Of a DNA stretch of 64,000 nucleotides, positions 49,605 through 60,652 are shown piece after piece. The stretch covers positions 3,534,001 to 3,598,000 of the forward strand of contig OX336337.1 of the NCBI GenBank assembly GCA_946902875.1. The letters are read 5' to 3'. The stretch comes from Nematopogon swammerdamellus. Lineage: Eukaryota; Arthropoda; Insecta; Lepidoptera; Adelidae. The notes under the pieces were generated by a model. It did no database searches. It was not told where the DNA came from and saw only the letters and a program-made list of their open reading frames with translations. The first letter of the stretch is position 1; each line of letters begins with the position of its first letter. Both the position numbers and the translations under genes were made by a program.

Positions 49605-50591
49605 ATGATGATATTGATGATGATAAAAATAATGTGACCGTTGGCTTTTCACCAACTTTTTGTTCGTCTCCACCTAAACTTTGCCGTTACATGGCCGCTT
49701 ACTTTGAAAACCTCCCAACCTTATCTCAAATCAAATCAAATCAAAAAACGTTTATTGCACATAATTGTTGTACAGAAGGTAGCACTTAATGCCTATGGCA
49801 TTTTCCACCAGCCTACCCTTATTTACATATAGAACCAGGGTAGGTGCAACAAGACAAGGTAAACAAAACAAAGTCTTATAAAATAGAAAATAGAAGGACA
49901 AATAGTATATATCTATATATATAATGCATATAATACACATATATTATTCATAATAAATAATAAACATATATAAACATATACAAAATAAAACTCAGACATT
50001 ACACAACACATTATGAATTTGCTCAGAAACTAGGGATACAGAAGTAGGAGATGATATTTAGAATCTCACGTACAACTGTTCGCATTCTCAAAACCCGTCA
50101 TCACTGAAAAAAAATATTCTACTAAATAGTTTAGCTATTAAACAGTTCAGTATGTTTTTACATAACTCAACATTTAGTAATCATTACCTATGCGTTTAGC
50201 AGTCCCCACAGCAGCTAAACAGTTGTGTAAAATTTTACGTGAATTTCAGTAAATAACTTACAAACATTTCTCTCAGTGTACTCTCGCGGAACACCCCTCT
50301 GTAGTCGACGGAAGAGTTATTCGAAATGCACGATTTTCGAAATCGTCTATTCTATGTGGAATTCCGGAGAATATCTTTTCTTTCGAACTCCTACAATCCA
50401 TGAATCTTCAAAATGCGACTAAATTACCTTTTTAGAGACGCCTACGAGCTGGCCTGGGCTGTGCTGACTCCGACCTCGTGGTAATAAAAAGCCGACGTTT
50501 TGGCGAAGAAGGATTCTGACCTTAAGGGCACAATTGCAGAAGTCTGGGAAGACCTTTTCCAAGACCTTCCAAGTAGGTACTTAATTAAAAA
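49605..50591. other. AT-rich stretch with a reversed LINE 3' end
   Basis: 49,727-49,850 on the minus strand gives TGTGCAATAAACG followed by TTTGA units, like the tail at 16,420. It is preceded by TGGTGGAAAATGCCATAGGC. The rest is AT-rich with no feature. Confidence 0.45.
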
Positions 50592-50812
50592 AACTAGGTG
50601 GTAGGCTCAAGTTGTAGCCGACTGGGTTGGTACCATCGTATTGGATGTAAGATGGCCGCATAGCAGCCTCGGTTGTGTTCCCATCTAGTCCAGTATAGCC
50701 AGCAATCCAGGGAAGTCTCCGGTTTGGCACCTACCTTCTCGGAGGTGATATTGGCTGGTCGGATCATGTGCTTTGGCCCCTCCGACTCAGCCAACCATAC
50801 AGGATTACATAT
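50592..50812 (+). mobile_element. SINE-C, 5' truncated
   Basis: From ACTAGGTGGTAGGCTCAAGT to the tail GCCCCTCCGACTCAGCCAAC and an A run. Confidence 0.88.
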
Positions 50813-51365
50813 AAAAAAAAATAAGTATACGAAGACCTAAAGAAGAATATCCCCTCATAATCTCTACTTGATTTTTGCAACATTCAAAGACCTTTCCTTG
50901 ACCTCCCTCAAAGGCGGATCTGCGGTTCTTGCCATTCCTGCGCTTGTCGCGTTTCATTTAACTCACATCTTATCTTTTTCTTTAATTTCATACCATATAA
51001 ACCCTTCTCATTCACTCATCGGAGGCCGTGGCGATGCGAAATTTATGATACAAAATTACAGAGTTTGTATAAATTTTCAGTTGGTACTCGTCATTCGTGC
51101 GAGACTGTGTGCCAGTAATCTCCCACATAGCGCTAGAAATAACGTCACACATGTGACAGATTTCGTATGGGGTTCCCTCTAACACTTTTTTGTGTAATCC
51201 AACATGGGTGGCTGTGCCGAGAGACTATGGTGCGGTCGACAGACCCAAAATCACCTCTCCTCGCGAAACCACGCACAGTTAGGTGTCATGTTCGCAGACT
51301 TGCGGATCGCCATGTCAGCGCTGCTTTCTGACTGTTTTCGGTAGATGGCGCGCATACACTTTTTA
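50813..51365. other. Mostly unassigned
   Basis: About 51,195-51,300 is a reversed tail like that at 19,800-19,965 (GGGTGGCTGTGCCGAGAGAC, CTCGCGAAACCACGCACAG). The frame at 50,868-51,182 has no recognised domain. Confidence 0.35.
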
Positions 51366-51530
51366 GTTAAATTGAATGTGCTTTTTTTACTTTTTCATAT
51401 TTTTATAATTTGTTGTTATATCGGCCATAAAAACATATATCCTGTGAAAATTTCAACGGGCTACCTATTACGGTTCAAGAGATAAAACACTTAGACATGC
51501 AGACGGACAGACAGACAGACAGACATTTTT
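51366..51530 (-). mobile_element. Family E fragment
   Basis: TTTGTTGTTATATCGGCCAT, GGGCTACCTATTACGGTTCA, AGAGATAAAACACTTAGACA and a (GACA)n run in reverse. A second E copy follows the SINE-C at 51,929. Confidence 0.7.
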
Positions 51531-51925
51531 ATGTAATCCGGTATGGGTGGCTGAGTTGGAGGGGCCAAAGTACATGCTCCGATCAGTCAATATCACCTCC
51601 GAGAAGGTAGGTGCCATACCGGAGACTTCTGGTTTGCCGGCTATAGGTACTGAACTAGAGGAGAACACAACCGAGGCTGCTATGCGGCCATCTTACATCC
51701 AGTACGGTGGTACCAACCCAGTCGGTTACAATTTGAGCCTACCACCTAGTAAGGGGCAAGAGAAGGGATCTACAGTTTTACACCGGTTCCGAACGGTGAA
51801 GCAGCAGGTGTAGGTATGCACGTAAATTTTTTCGTTAGAAAAAACACATTGGTACACGCCGACCGGATTCGAACCGCGGACCTCTCGCACGAGAAGCCGA
51901 TGCCCAAACAACTCGGCCACACGCC
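51531..51925 (-). mobile_element. SINE-C, full length
   Basis: Reverse copy from the tail (TAATCCGGTATGGGTGGCTG) to the head (CCGGATTCGAACCGCGGACC, CAAACAACTCGGCCACACGC). It separates two family E copies of the same orientation. Confidence 0.92.
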
Positions 51926-51928
51926 GCT

Positions 51929-52105
51929 TATTTGTTGTTATATCGGCCATAATAACACATATTCTGTGAACATTTCAACGGGCTACCTATTACGGTTCAA
52001 GAGATACAGCCCTCGGACGGATAGACGGACAGACAGACAGCCAGACGGTGCGGCGGCGTAGGCTCAGTAATCGGGTCCCGTACGACGGATACGGAACCCT
52101 AAAAA
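51929..52105 (-). mobile_element. Family E fragment
   Basis: TTTGTTGTTATATCGGCCAT again, then GCGTAGGCTCAGTAATCGGG and GTACGACGGATACGGAACCC. This copy reaches the 5' end. Confidence 0.75.
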
Positions 52106-52131
52106 CTATAACAAATTTCATTTGGTATATG

Positions 52132-52457
52132 TTTTTTTTTTTTTTTTTTTATGGAAACTGACACGGTTGGCTACATCACCTACAACATCCGTGATGTCAG
52201 CCCATAACACCGGGTGAACTTGGTGCCACGTCAGTGCTTCCCTTCGGTCGTGCCGGCTACACTGAACTGGACGGAAAACACAAACTATTTACATAGCCGT
52301 TTCGACCGACCTTTCATTCAGTGCGGTGGTACCAACCCGGGTGGGTTAAACCCTACCACCTAGTAATATAAGAAGGGAGTCATAGTCGCCCTTTACGACA
52401 TACACGGGGAGAGATGCAGTGGGGCTATTCTTTTAAAGTACCGGCCCCACACGGTAC
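52132..52457 (-). mobile_element. SINE-B, full length
   Basis: Poly-T, tail, body, and head to GTACCGGCCCCACACGGTAC. One of the least diverged copies. Confidence 0.93.
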
Positions 52458-52886
52458 ATGTTGATTTGATTTGAATATTTCTACAAGTCTTTATCGCCAC
52501 GGGAGTGCTTGTTGAGGTAACATGTTATTGTGACAAGGTACCACGATTTTTCTTGCCTTTTAGAGTCGACTGTTCATAGTTGCAAACTTCTCTGACCACA
52601 GCCGCGCTACATGGATGAAGCCGCTCGTAAATCGTTCGGAAACCGCACACTTTGATAGAGGAACTTACAGAATTTGCGATCGTACACGATAGCCCACCGA
52701 TCGTCTTCTTTTTAAGGTTCCGCAGTAAAACCAGTAACGTTATTGTTAATTATTTTTTGAGCATTCTTAAAGGCAGGAAGACTGCACTTGAACTTGTCAC
52801 AATTTGTTTTATACAGTTCGATTACACCCACGATGGGAACCGGCAAAAAACGCCAAAGGGTATTTTTTTAAATGTTTTATTTTATA
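52458..52886. other. Unassigned with a dispersed-repeat piece
   Basis: 52,770-52,870 (GAACTTGTCACAATTTGTTT, GTTCGATTACACCCACGATG, GGAACCGGCAAAAAACG) matches the outer part of the inverted arms at 24,590 and 26,700. Confidence 0.5.
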
Positions 52887-54223
52887 CTAGCTTTTGCCCG
52901 CGGCTTCGCTCGCGTGAAATTCGTATTTCAAAGGAAGAACTAAGGGCGAGCTGGGTTCAGGCTAGTAACTATGGGCGAGCTGGGTTCAGGTAAACGATAA
53001 ACCGTCTCGAAGAAAGTGAGTAACTTTTTGAGGCTGAAGGCGGAGTTGCGTTCAGGAAGACGATAAACCTTCTCGAAGACAGTAAGTAACTATAGTCGAG
53101 GCCGAAAGCCGAGCTGCGTTCAGGAAGAGGATAATCTTTCCGAAGAAAGTAAGTAACAGAGGGCGAGGCCGAAGGCCGAGCTGCGTTCAGGATGAGGGTA
53201 ACCTTTTCGAACAAAGTAAGTAACAGAGGGCGAGGCCGAAGGCCGAGCTGCGTTCAGGAAAACGATAAACATTTTTGAAGACAGTAAGGAACTATGGGCG
53301 AGGCCGAAGGCCGAGCTGCGTTCAGGAAGAGGATAACCTTTTCAAAGAAAGTAAGTAACAGAGGGCGAGGCCGAAGGCCGAGCTGCGTTCAGGATGAGGA
53401 TAACCTTTTCGAAGAAAGTAAGTAACAGAGGGCGAGGCCGATGGCCGAGCTTCGTTCAGGAAAACGATAAACCTACTCGAAGACAGTAAGTAACTATGGG
53501 CGAGGCCGAAGGCCGAGCTGCGTTCAGGAAGAGGATAACCTTTCCGAAGAAAGTAAGTAACAGAGGGCGAGGCCGAAGGCCGAGCTGCGTTCAGGAAGAC
53601 CATAAACCTTCTCGAAGAAAGTAAGTAACGAAAGGCGAGGCCGAAGGCCGAGCTGCGTTCAGGAAGACGATAAACCTTTTCGAAGACAGTAAGAAACTAT
53701 GGGCGAGGCCGAAGGCCGAGCTGCGTTCAGGAAGAGGATAATCCATCTTTAAGAAAGTAAGTACTGTGTGGGGTCGGTACTTAAAAAGAATAGCCCCACT
53801 GCATCTCTCCCCGTCGCATGTCGTAAAAGTCGACTAAGGGATAAGAAAATTCGTCAGCCTCGGTAGCTCAGTGGCGCGGTTGGTTAGTCAACTGTTATTA
53901 AGCAACGCTGAGCGCGGTCAGTGTTTGGATGGGTGACCGCTCGACCGTTGGAGGCTGACCGTGGTTCGGATTCCACGTTAAACTGTAGGTCCCTTCCCTT
54001 CTTACCTTACTAGGTGGTAGGGTTTATCCCAGCCGGGTTGGTACCACCGCACTGAACGAAACGTCGGTCGAAACGGCTATGTAAATAGTTCGTGTTTTCC
54101 GTCCAGTTTAGTGTAGCCGACATGAAATTAAGGGAAGCACTGACATGGCACCTAGTTCACCCTGTGTTATGGGCTGACATCACGGATGTTGTAGGTGATG
54201 TAGCCAACCGTGTCAGGTTCCAT

Positions 54224-54254
<31 letters not shown>

Positions 54255-54688
54255 CATAGGCCGAGGCCGAAGGCCGAGGCCGAAGGCCGAGCTGCGTTCA
54301 GGAAGAGGATAACCTTTTCGAAGAATGTAAGTAACAGCGAGTCCGAAGGCCGAGCTGCGTTCAGGAAGACCGTAAATCTTCTCGAATAAAGTAACTTCTT
54401 TGTTACTTACATTCTTCGAAAAGGTTTATCCTCTTCCTGAACACATCTCGGCCTTCAGCCTCGCCCATAGTTACTTACTGTCTTCGAGAAGGTTTATCCT
54501 CTTCCTGAACGCAGCTCGGCCTCCGGCCTCACCCTTTGTTGCTTGCTTTCTTTGAGAAGGTTTATAGTCTTCCCGAACGCAGGTCGGCCTTCGGCCTCGC
54601 CATTAGTTACTTACTTTCTTTGAGTAGGTTTATCGACTTCCTGAACGCAACTCACTCACAAACTTTCGCGTTTATAATATTAGTAGGA
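52887..54688 (+). mobile_element. Element Q copy 3, older, with SINE inserted
   Basis: Starts CTAGCTTTTGCCCGCGGCTT and ends in ACAAACTTTCGCGTTTATAA and TATTAGTAGGA, an ending different from copies 1 and 2. The array units are more diverged. It is split by the composite SINE at 53,764-54,250. The strand switch lies at about 54,400. Confidence 0.85.
53764..54250 (+). mobile_element. Composite SINE: B head + A head + body
   Basis: TGTGTGGGGTCGGTACTTAA, GTCGACTAAGGGATAAGAAA, then ATTCGTCAGCCTCGGTAGCT, the 5S-like stretch (TTAAGCAACGCTGAGCGCGG, TTTGGATGGGTGACCGCTCG), B box, body, tail and an A run of about 28. AAGTA flanks both sides. Same joint as at 10,355-10,825. Confidence 0.92.
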
Positions 54689-54829
54689 TGTATTTTGGGT
54701 AGGTTTGGAGTGAGGCCTGATTTTAGAAATTATTCTCAATTATCGGATGCATACAAGCAAATCCGAAAGCAACAGCTAACAAAATATAAATTTTTGAAAT
54801 GTGTTAATTAAGCCCTTTCATTTGATACC
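54689..54829 (+). other. Linker between Q parts
   Basis: AT-rich sequence with no feature. It may be the target DNA of one of the flanking insertions. Confidence 0.35.
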
Positions 54830-55807
54830 CAACACGGCATCATGAAAAAAATTTTTTTAGGTCATGACTTTGTGTCCTTTAGAGGGCGCCATATCCAATT
54901 TTATGGGACGTCACATATCCTATAACCAGCGTCAAGACGCATCCAACGATACCTCATTTTTTGTCAAATTATGATAAGTCATACATACATACATACATAC
55001 ATACATACATACATACATACATACATACATACATACATACATACATACATACATACATACATACATACATACATACATACATACATACATACATACATAC
55101 ATACATGCATACATACATACATACATACATACATGCATACATACATACATACATACATACATACCGGTCAAACACATAACTCTCCTTTTCGCTTCGCCGT
55201 AGTCGGGTAAAAATAAGAATCTTTTCGCTAATATTGCGCGCATACTACACTACGTACAAAGTAAATATCCGCTAACATCGATTTGCAACAACACTTTTAC
55301 ATAGCGGTTTGCACCTAAAATTAATCAAATAGATACCTAACGAAGTAAACCATTATGAATCGAATTAAATAAAAAACTCTGCTCGAGACAATGCATACAC
55401 ACACCGCGCTCCGCCAGACCGCACCCCGCGCCGCGCCCCGCGCCTCAGCCGCCGCCGCCGCAAGCCTCCGCTAGCTAGCCGCCATCCACCAACCGCCGCC
55501 GCGCGGCGCCGACTTTATTTCGATTCGATTTGTATGGAAGCCACATCTTAGCGTAACCGGAACTGAATTTTATGTAGCCTATCCTGTGTCCCGTATAGTT
55601 AAATGTGCTTGTACACAGATTCATCGAATTCGGATGATCGGTTTAAGAGTTATGGCGGAACATACATACATACATACATACATACAGAAAAGATTTCTAA
55701 AAATCGTCAATATAGCTTTAGTATCATACATAGAGGCTACAAACTCAATATTTCCTAAAACAAAGTAACTTACTCCATGACCACCCCTTACAGATTTATT
55801 ATTAGTA
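54830..55807 (+). mobile_element. Element Q 3' part, older copy
   Basis: CCTTTAGAGGGCGCCATATC, CAAGACGCATCCAACGATAC, a long (CATA)n, TAACTCTCCTTTTCGCTTCG, a GC-rich block (about 55,400-55,515), GCCACATCTTAGCGTAACCG and the end CAGATTTATTATTAGTA. No array precedes it directly. Copy 4 starts at the next base. Confidence 0.85.
54980..55164. repeat. (CATA)n microsatellite
   Basis: About 46 tetramer units with two or three CATG variants. Long open frames on both strands here are microsatellite translations. Confidence 0.97.
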
Positions 55808-57302
55808 CTAGCTTTTGCCCGCGGCTTCGCTCGCGTGAAATTCGTATTTCAAAGAAAGCAAGTAAGTAACTAAGGGATCTGCGTTAAGTAAGGTAAACGA
55901 TAAACCTTCTCAACTAAAGTAAGTAACTAACGGCGAGGCTTCAGGCTGAGCTGCATTCTGGAAGACAATAAACCTTCTCGAAAAAAGTAAGTAACTAAGG
56001 GCGAGGCCGAAGGCCGAGCTGCGTTCAGGAACACGATAAACCCACTCAAAGAAAGTAAGTAATTGAGGGCGAGGTCGAAGGCCGAGCTGCGTACAGCAAG
56101 ACGATAACCTTTTCGAAGAAGTAACAGAGGGCGAGGCCGAAGGCCGAGCTGCGTTCAGGAAGACGATAACCTTTTCGAAGAAGTAAGTAACAGAGGGCGA
56201 GGCCGAAGGCCGAGCTGCGTTCAGGAAGACCATAAACCTTCTCGAAGAAAGTAAGTAACTAAGGGCGAGGCCGAAGGCCGAGCTGCGTTCAGGAAGACTA
56301 TAAACCTTCTCGAGGAAATTAAGTAATTGAGGGCGAGGCCGAAGGCCGAGCTGCGTTCAGGAAGACGATAAACCTACTCAAAGAAAGTAAGTAATTGAGG
56401 GCGAGGCCGAAGGCCGAGCTGCGTACAGCGAGACTATAAACCTTCTTAAAGAAAGTAAGTCACTGAGGGCGAGGCCGAAGGCCGAGCTGCGTTCAGAAAG
56501 ACGATAACCTTTTCGAAGAAGTAAGTAGCAGAGGGCGAGGCCGAAGGCCGAGCTGCGTTTAGGAAGACTATAAACCTTCTCGAATAAATTAAGTAATCGT
56601 GGCCAAGGCCGAAGGCCGAGCTGCGTTCAGGAAGACTATAAACCTTCTTGATGAAAGTAAGTACCTAACTGAGGGCGCTGCCGAAGGCCGAGCTGCGTTC
56701 AGGAAGACGATAACCTTTTCGAAGAAAGTAAGTAACAGAGGGCGAGGCCGAAGGCCGAGCTGCGTTCAGGAAGACCATAAACCTTCTCGAAGAAAGTAAG
56801 TAACTAAGAGCGAGGCCGAAGGCCGAGCTGCGTTCAGGAAGATCATAAACCTTCTCGAAGAAATTAATTAATTGAGGGCGAGGCCGAAGGCCGAGCTTCG
56901 TTCAGGAAGACTATAAACCGTCTTGAAGAAAGTAATTAACTATCGCCCATAGTTACTTACTGTCATCAAGAAGGTTTAGTGTCTTCCAGAATACAGCTTG
57001 GCCTTCGGCCACGCCCTTAGTTACTTACTTTCTTCGAGAAGGATTATAGTCTTCCTGAACGCAGCTCGACCTTAGGCCTCGCCCTCAGTTACTACCTTCT
57101 TCGAGAACTTGTTCGAATAGGTTTAACCTCTTCCTGAACGCAGCTCGGCCTTCGGTCTCGCCTTTAGTATGTTACTTACTTTCTTTGAGAATGTTTATTG
57201 TTTTTATCTGAATCCAGTTCGCCCTCCGGTCCCGGCCTAAGTTACTTAGTTTCTTCTTTTGAAATACGAATTTCACGCGAGCGAATCCGCGGGAAAAAGC
57301 TA
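55808..57302 (+). mobile_element. Element Q copy 4, array only
   Basis: Starts CTAGCTTTTGCCCGCGGCTT. About 16 plus-oriented units run to 56,940, then a few minus-oriented units to 57,250, and an inverted terminus GAAATACGAATTTCACGCGA. The units are more diverged than in copies 1, 2 and 5. No 3' module directly follows. Confidence 0.88.
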
Positions 57303-58033
57303 TCGATATTAGAATAAGAAAATTCAATTAAAATAAATCAAATACTTTAGATACCTACCTAACTAAGTAAAATACTCCACATATTAGGATAACCGGAACT
57401 GAATTTTATTTAGCCTATCCTGTGTCTCGTATAGCTAAATGTGCGTGTAGTAATTTTAATCGAATTTAGATGGATTAATTTTATGGAGGAAATTCATACA
57501 AACATATTCGCCTCGCCCCGCTGCCCCCCGCTGAGAGAAGCGCAGCGCTTCTCTCAAGACATTCTCATCGTCGTAACTTTTTAAACTATTTGTCCAAATT
57601 ACTTAGTGTAACAGCCAAAGTGTATCTACCAGAAGCGATAAAAGTATGTATTTTGATAAGAATTAATTCAAAACTATAAAATGTGCATTGTAAATACAGT
57701 ATCCAATTTAAGTGTATTTTTGGTTCACTATTTTGGCTATAGTGGCTTCCACATAAAAGGTAGATATATGCTGTCGCGGACTTTTTTTTAGAACTATTTT
57801 AGAGAAACCACCTCACTATACACTATCTTCGTGTAACTCTAAAGATTTATGCAGCGCACGCCGAGATAGCTCTCAGAAGGCAGGATTTTTTCCGACTTAC
57901 TTGACATTTATCGATATTTGGGCAAATTTACACAATGTCTTTATAAATTATAGCCTTTTTGATGTATAAGCTATAGTACTGTAAAGGCTCATCAAAATCT
58001 GTTCAGTAGTCTTAACGTGAAAGAGGAATATAG
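57303..58033 (+). mobile_element. Family O and Q-like pieces
   Basis: 57,395-57,510 is Q 3' sequence (ATAACCGGAACTGAATTTTA, GCCTATCCTGTGTCTCGTAT). About 57,770-58,030 is family O (GCTGTCGCGGACTTTTTTTT, GCGCACGCCGAGATAGCTCT, AAGCTATAGTACTGTAAAGG). Confidence 0.55.
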
Positions 58034-58460
58034 TGCGGCTGTTCGGTTCGCTGTTGAGTTTATAGGCCGCGCCTCCCCCGCGCCGCCGCACCGTGCCGCC
58101 ACGCCGCCAACTGCCGCCGCTCGCTCGGTAAATACCTATGTATAGTACTAAGGCGCGCGGATTGAACATATCGGTTTGTATGGGAGCCACATCTTAGCGT
58201 AACCGGAACTGAATTTTATGTAGCCTATCCTGTGTCCCATATAGTTAAATGTGCTTGTACAAAGTTTCATCGAATTCGGATGATCGGTTTAAGAGTTATG
58301 GCGGAACATACATACATACATACATACATACATACAGAAAAGATTTCTAAAAATCGTCAATTTAGCTTTAGTATCATACATAGAGGCTACAAACTCAATA
58401 TTTCCTAAAACAAAGTAACTTACTCCATGACCACCCCTCACAGATTTATTATTAGTATTG
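58034..58460 (+). mobile_element. Element Q 3' end fragment
   Basis: A GC-rich block, then GGGAGCCACATCTTAGCGTA, GTAGCCTATCCTGTGTCCCA, (CATA)n and AGAAAAGATTTCTAAAAATC to CAGATTTATTATTAGTA. Confidence 0.8.
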
Positions 58461-58867
58461 ATGATGATTGATGATGATTGATTGATTCTTAGTTTCGCTA
58501 CAATGCATGTCTGTCGCTCCGTCCATCGTCTGGTCCGTTCGCACGTCCGTCCGTCTGGCAGAGCCCTTTTGATCATAAAGTAAACAATCGACGTGCTTGC
58601 GAAATGTAAACATGCAATTTATTCATTTTTCCAAAGTCCGGGTGTAGTGTGAAAACTGTAACGTAGGTAACCTACGCTTGGACACGTCGAAAATTCCGCC
58701 GGTTCTAAATTCACATGCGAAGAAGAACTGACAAACAAACTTCGCAAGTCACAATGTTTTGTTAGTACCTTATAAGTATTATATTATAGTAACTTACAAA
58801 TAATTAACCTAACTTTAACTACCGCTCACAAGAGCATTAATATTTACAGCATAAACATGAATACTTA
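58461..58867. other. No assignable feature
   Basis: Starts with a GATGATTGATGATTGATT repeat. Then unassigned sequence with no frame or repeat landmark. Confidence 0.4.
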
Positions 58868-59429
58868 GGGTGCCCGCGCACTAGGCAGCCATGGCTGCGC
58901 AGCCAGGCTGCCGCAGCCAGAAATATGAGCAGCCATTTAACAGCAGCCAGAGCAGGCAGCCAGTGCCACGTCAGTTGTGACGAAAAATCTGAGCAAGATG
59001 GACGTGGAGGATCTTATAATAGTTTGAATTCTCATCACACATTATATTTGTGATTTCTTCCCATTTTATTTTCTTCAGATCACGATCACTGTAATCTTCA
59101 GAAGACATGTCCCGGATTGCGTTTCGGCTTTCGATTTCCATGATAAATTTCTCCGTATCGAAAGTCATCGTGAAAATGCGAACGAACGTGTGGCTGCTTC
59201 GACAAGTGCGCGGCGACCGACGGCAACCACATACATTTTGTAGGTAGACGACTGTCTGGCTCTGGCTGCGCGCAGCCACCTGGCTGCTGTGCTCTAGCGC
59301 AGGTTCTACTGGCTGCGGCAGCCAAGCAACCATGGCTGCCTAATGCGCGGACGCCCATACACCACCATACGTTCTACTGGCTGCCGCAGCCTGGCTGCGC
59401 AGCCATGGCTGCCTAGTGCGCGGGCACCC
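58868..59429. mobile_element. PIF/Harbinger-like non-autonomous DNA transposon
   Basis: Terminal inverted repeats of 53 bp (58,868-58,920 and 59,377-59,429, one mismatch) start GGGTGCCCGCGCACTAGGCA. The interior carries a MADF-like exon but no transposase. Elements of the PIF/Harbinger group encode a Myb/SANT- or MADF-like DNA-binding protein beside the transposase, which suggests this class. No clean 3-bp target duplication could be read at the junctions, so the class is tentative. Confidence 0.65.
58971..59168 (-). pseudogene. Truncated MADF-domain protein
   Basis: A 65-codon minus-strand frame beginning MTFDTEKFIMEIESRNAIRD and continuing MSSEDYSDRDLKKIKWEEIT. This matches the first two helices of a MADF/Myb-SANT-like DNA-binding domain (pattern F-I-x-E-I/V-E...D-x-S-S-x-x-Y-x-D-R-x-x-K-x-x-x-W-E-E-I). 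After that the sequence departs from the domain and stops, so the third helix is missing. The start is the ATG next to the domain, since the in-frame upstream extension covers the terminal inverted repeat. In autonomous relatives such a protein helps bring the transposase to the element ends. Here it is a leftover. Confidence 0.6.
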
Positions 59430-59553
59430 GTAAGAATCTGACCACTCTGCCTATTCACATTACCTAAATCTGGTGTATAGTGCCATCGTCAATTTGATAC
59501 TTATATATAATACCGAGTATATTATCAAATATATTAAATATATCATATCACAT

Positions 59554-59790
59554 GCATACCACACGCTGTATCCCGACAATCGGGGCAGGCAGAGTAATCT
59601 GTGTTGTGCTCCAAGTACGCTGGTAAATTAAAGCACAACACCGACCAGCACGTTTAGCGACGTATATTCGGACAAGATAACTATCAAGCAGCAAGTAAGG
59701 CTCGAAAACCCACCTGCTGCACGACTCGGTGAAAGGATCGAACGTGAGAGGTGGCTAACCTGTCGCTCTCTCGCACGGTATCTTGACCTT
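59554..59790 (-). mobile_element. Family F copy
   Basis: Reverse F: CACGCTGTATCCCGACAATC, CACAACACCGACCAGCACGT, CAAGCAGCAAGTAAGGCTCG and GAACGTGAGAGGTGGCTAAC. Confidence 0.8.
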
Positions 59791-59841
59791 ATTACTTAGG
59801 TACTCATCGCCTCTCACAACATCCATGGGCAGAGATACTAC

Positions 59842-60053
59842 TCAGTACACGTCAGTCAGTGTGTATGCTTCCACTGCTGGACATACGTCCTCCCGGCTTT
59901 CAGCGGTACGGAACCCTGCTTTCCGCCGACGTACGATGTCGTCGTTCCACCCAGCGGGTGGTCTTCGGGCACTCAGTTTTCCCTTCCACGGCCGCCAGTG
60001 TAGGACACCGTCACTCCAATAGTCGTCATCTCCTCGACTGACGTACCCAGCCC
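59842..60053 (-). pseudogene. LINE family G, C-terminal coding end
   Basis: Minus-strand G sequence (TCCACTGCTGGACATACGTC, ACGGCCGCCAGTGTAGGACA, CGACGTACGATGTCGTCGTT on the plus strand). Two short deletions relative to 33,638-33,893 disrupt the frame. It ends at a (CAGT)n remnant at 59,850. Confidence 0.7.
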
Positions 60054-60245
60054 ATTAGCTACCACCTAGTGAGGTAAGAACGGAAGGGACCTACAGTTTT
60101 ACGTAAAAGTAAAGTAAAAAGTTTTTATTATTAAGTAATTTCTAAAACATTACAATTAATTACAATTAATTTTCACTTATTTTTTAACCGACTTCAAAAA
60201 AGGAGGAGGTTCTATGTTCGGCTGTATGTATTTTTTTTTATGTAT
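60054..60245. other. SINE scrap and start of family H
   Basis: 60,055-60,105 is a reversed SINE-A body piece (TACCACCTAGTGAGGTAAGA). From about 60,185, TTTTTAACCGACTTCAAAAA and GGAGGAGGTTCTATGTTCGG begins a repeat (family H) that resumes after the SINE-C. Confidence 0.5.
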
Positions 60246-60652
60246 GAGGCGGCGGGTGGCCGAGTGGTTTGGGCATCGGCTTCTCATGCAGGAGGTCCGA
60301 GGTTCGAATCCGGTCGGCGTGTACCAATGAGTTTTTTCTGACGAAAAAATTTACGTGCATACCTACACCCGCTGCTTCACCGTTCGGAACCGGTGTAAAA
60401 CTGTAGGTCCCTTCCCTTGCCCCTTACTAGGTGGTAGGCTCAAATTGTAGCCGACTGGGTTGGTACCACCGTACTGGATGTAAGATGGCCGCAAGCAACC
60501 TCGGTTGTGTTCTCCTCTAGTCCAGTATAGCCAGCAATCCAGGGAAGTCTCCGGTATGGCACCTACCTTCTCGGAGGTGATATTGGCTGGTTAGAGCATG
60601 TGCTTTGGCCCCTCCGACGCAGCCACCCATACCGGATCACATAAAAAAAAAA
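60246..60652 (+). mobile_element. SINE-C, full length, nested in family H
   Basis: Head GGCGGGTGGCCGAGTGGTTT, CATGCAGGAGGTCCGAGGTT and CGAATCCGGTCGG. Complete body, tail and A run. ATGTAT is seen on both sides and may be the target duplication. Confidence 0.95.

Noticed and set aside
54932..55243. Open frames of MYVC or HTYI repeats
   Set aside because: Pure (CATA)n/(TATG)n microsatellite translation.
60250..60330. Possible functional tRNA gene
   Set aside because: A and B boxes are present, but the acceptor ends do not pair and the same head is joined to the SINE-C body in ten places. It is a SINE head.
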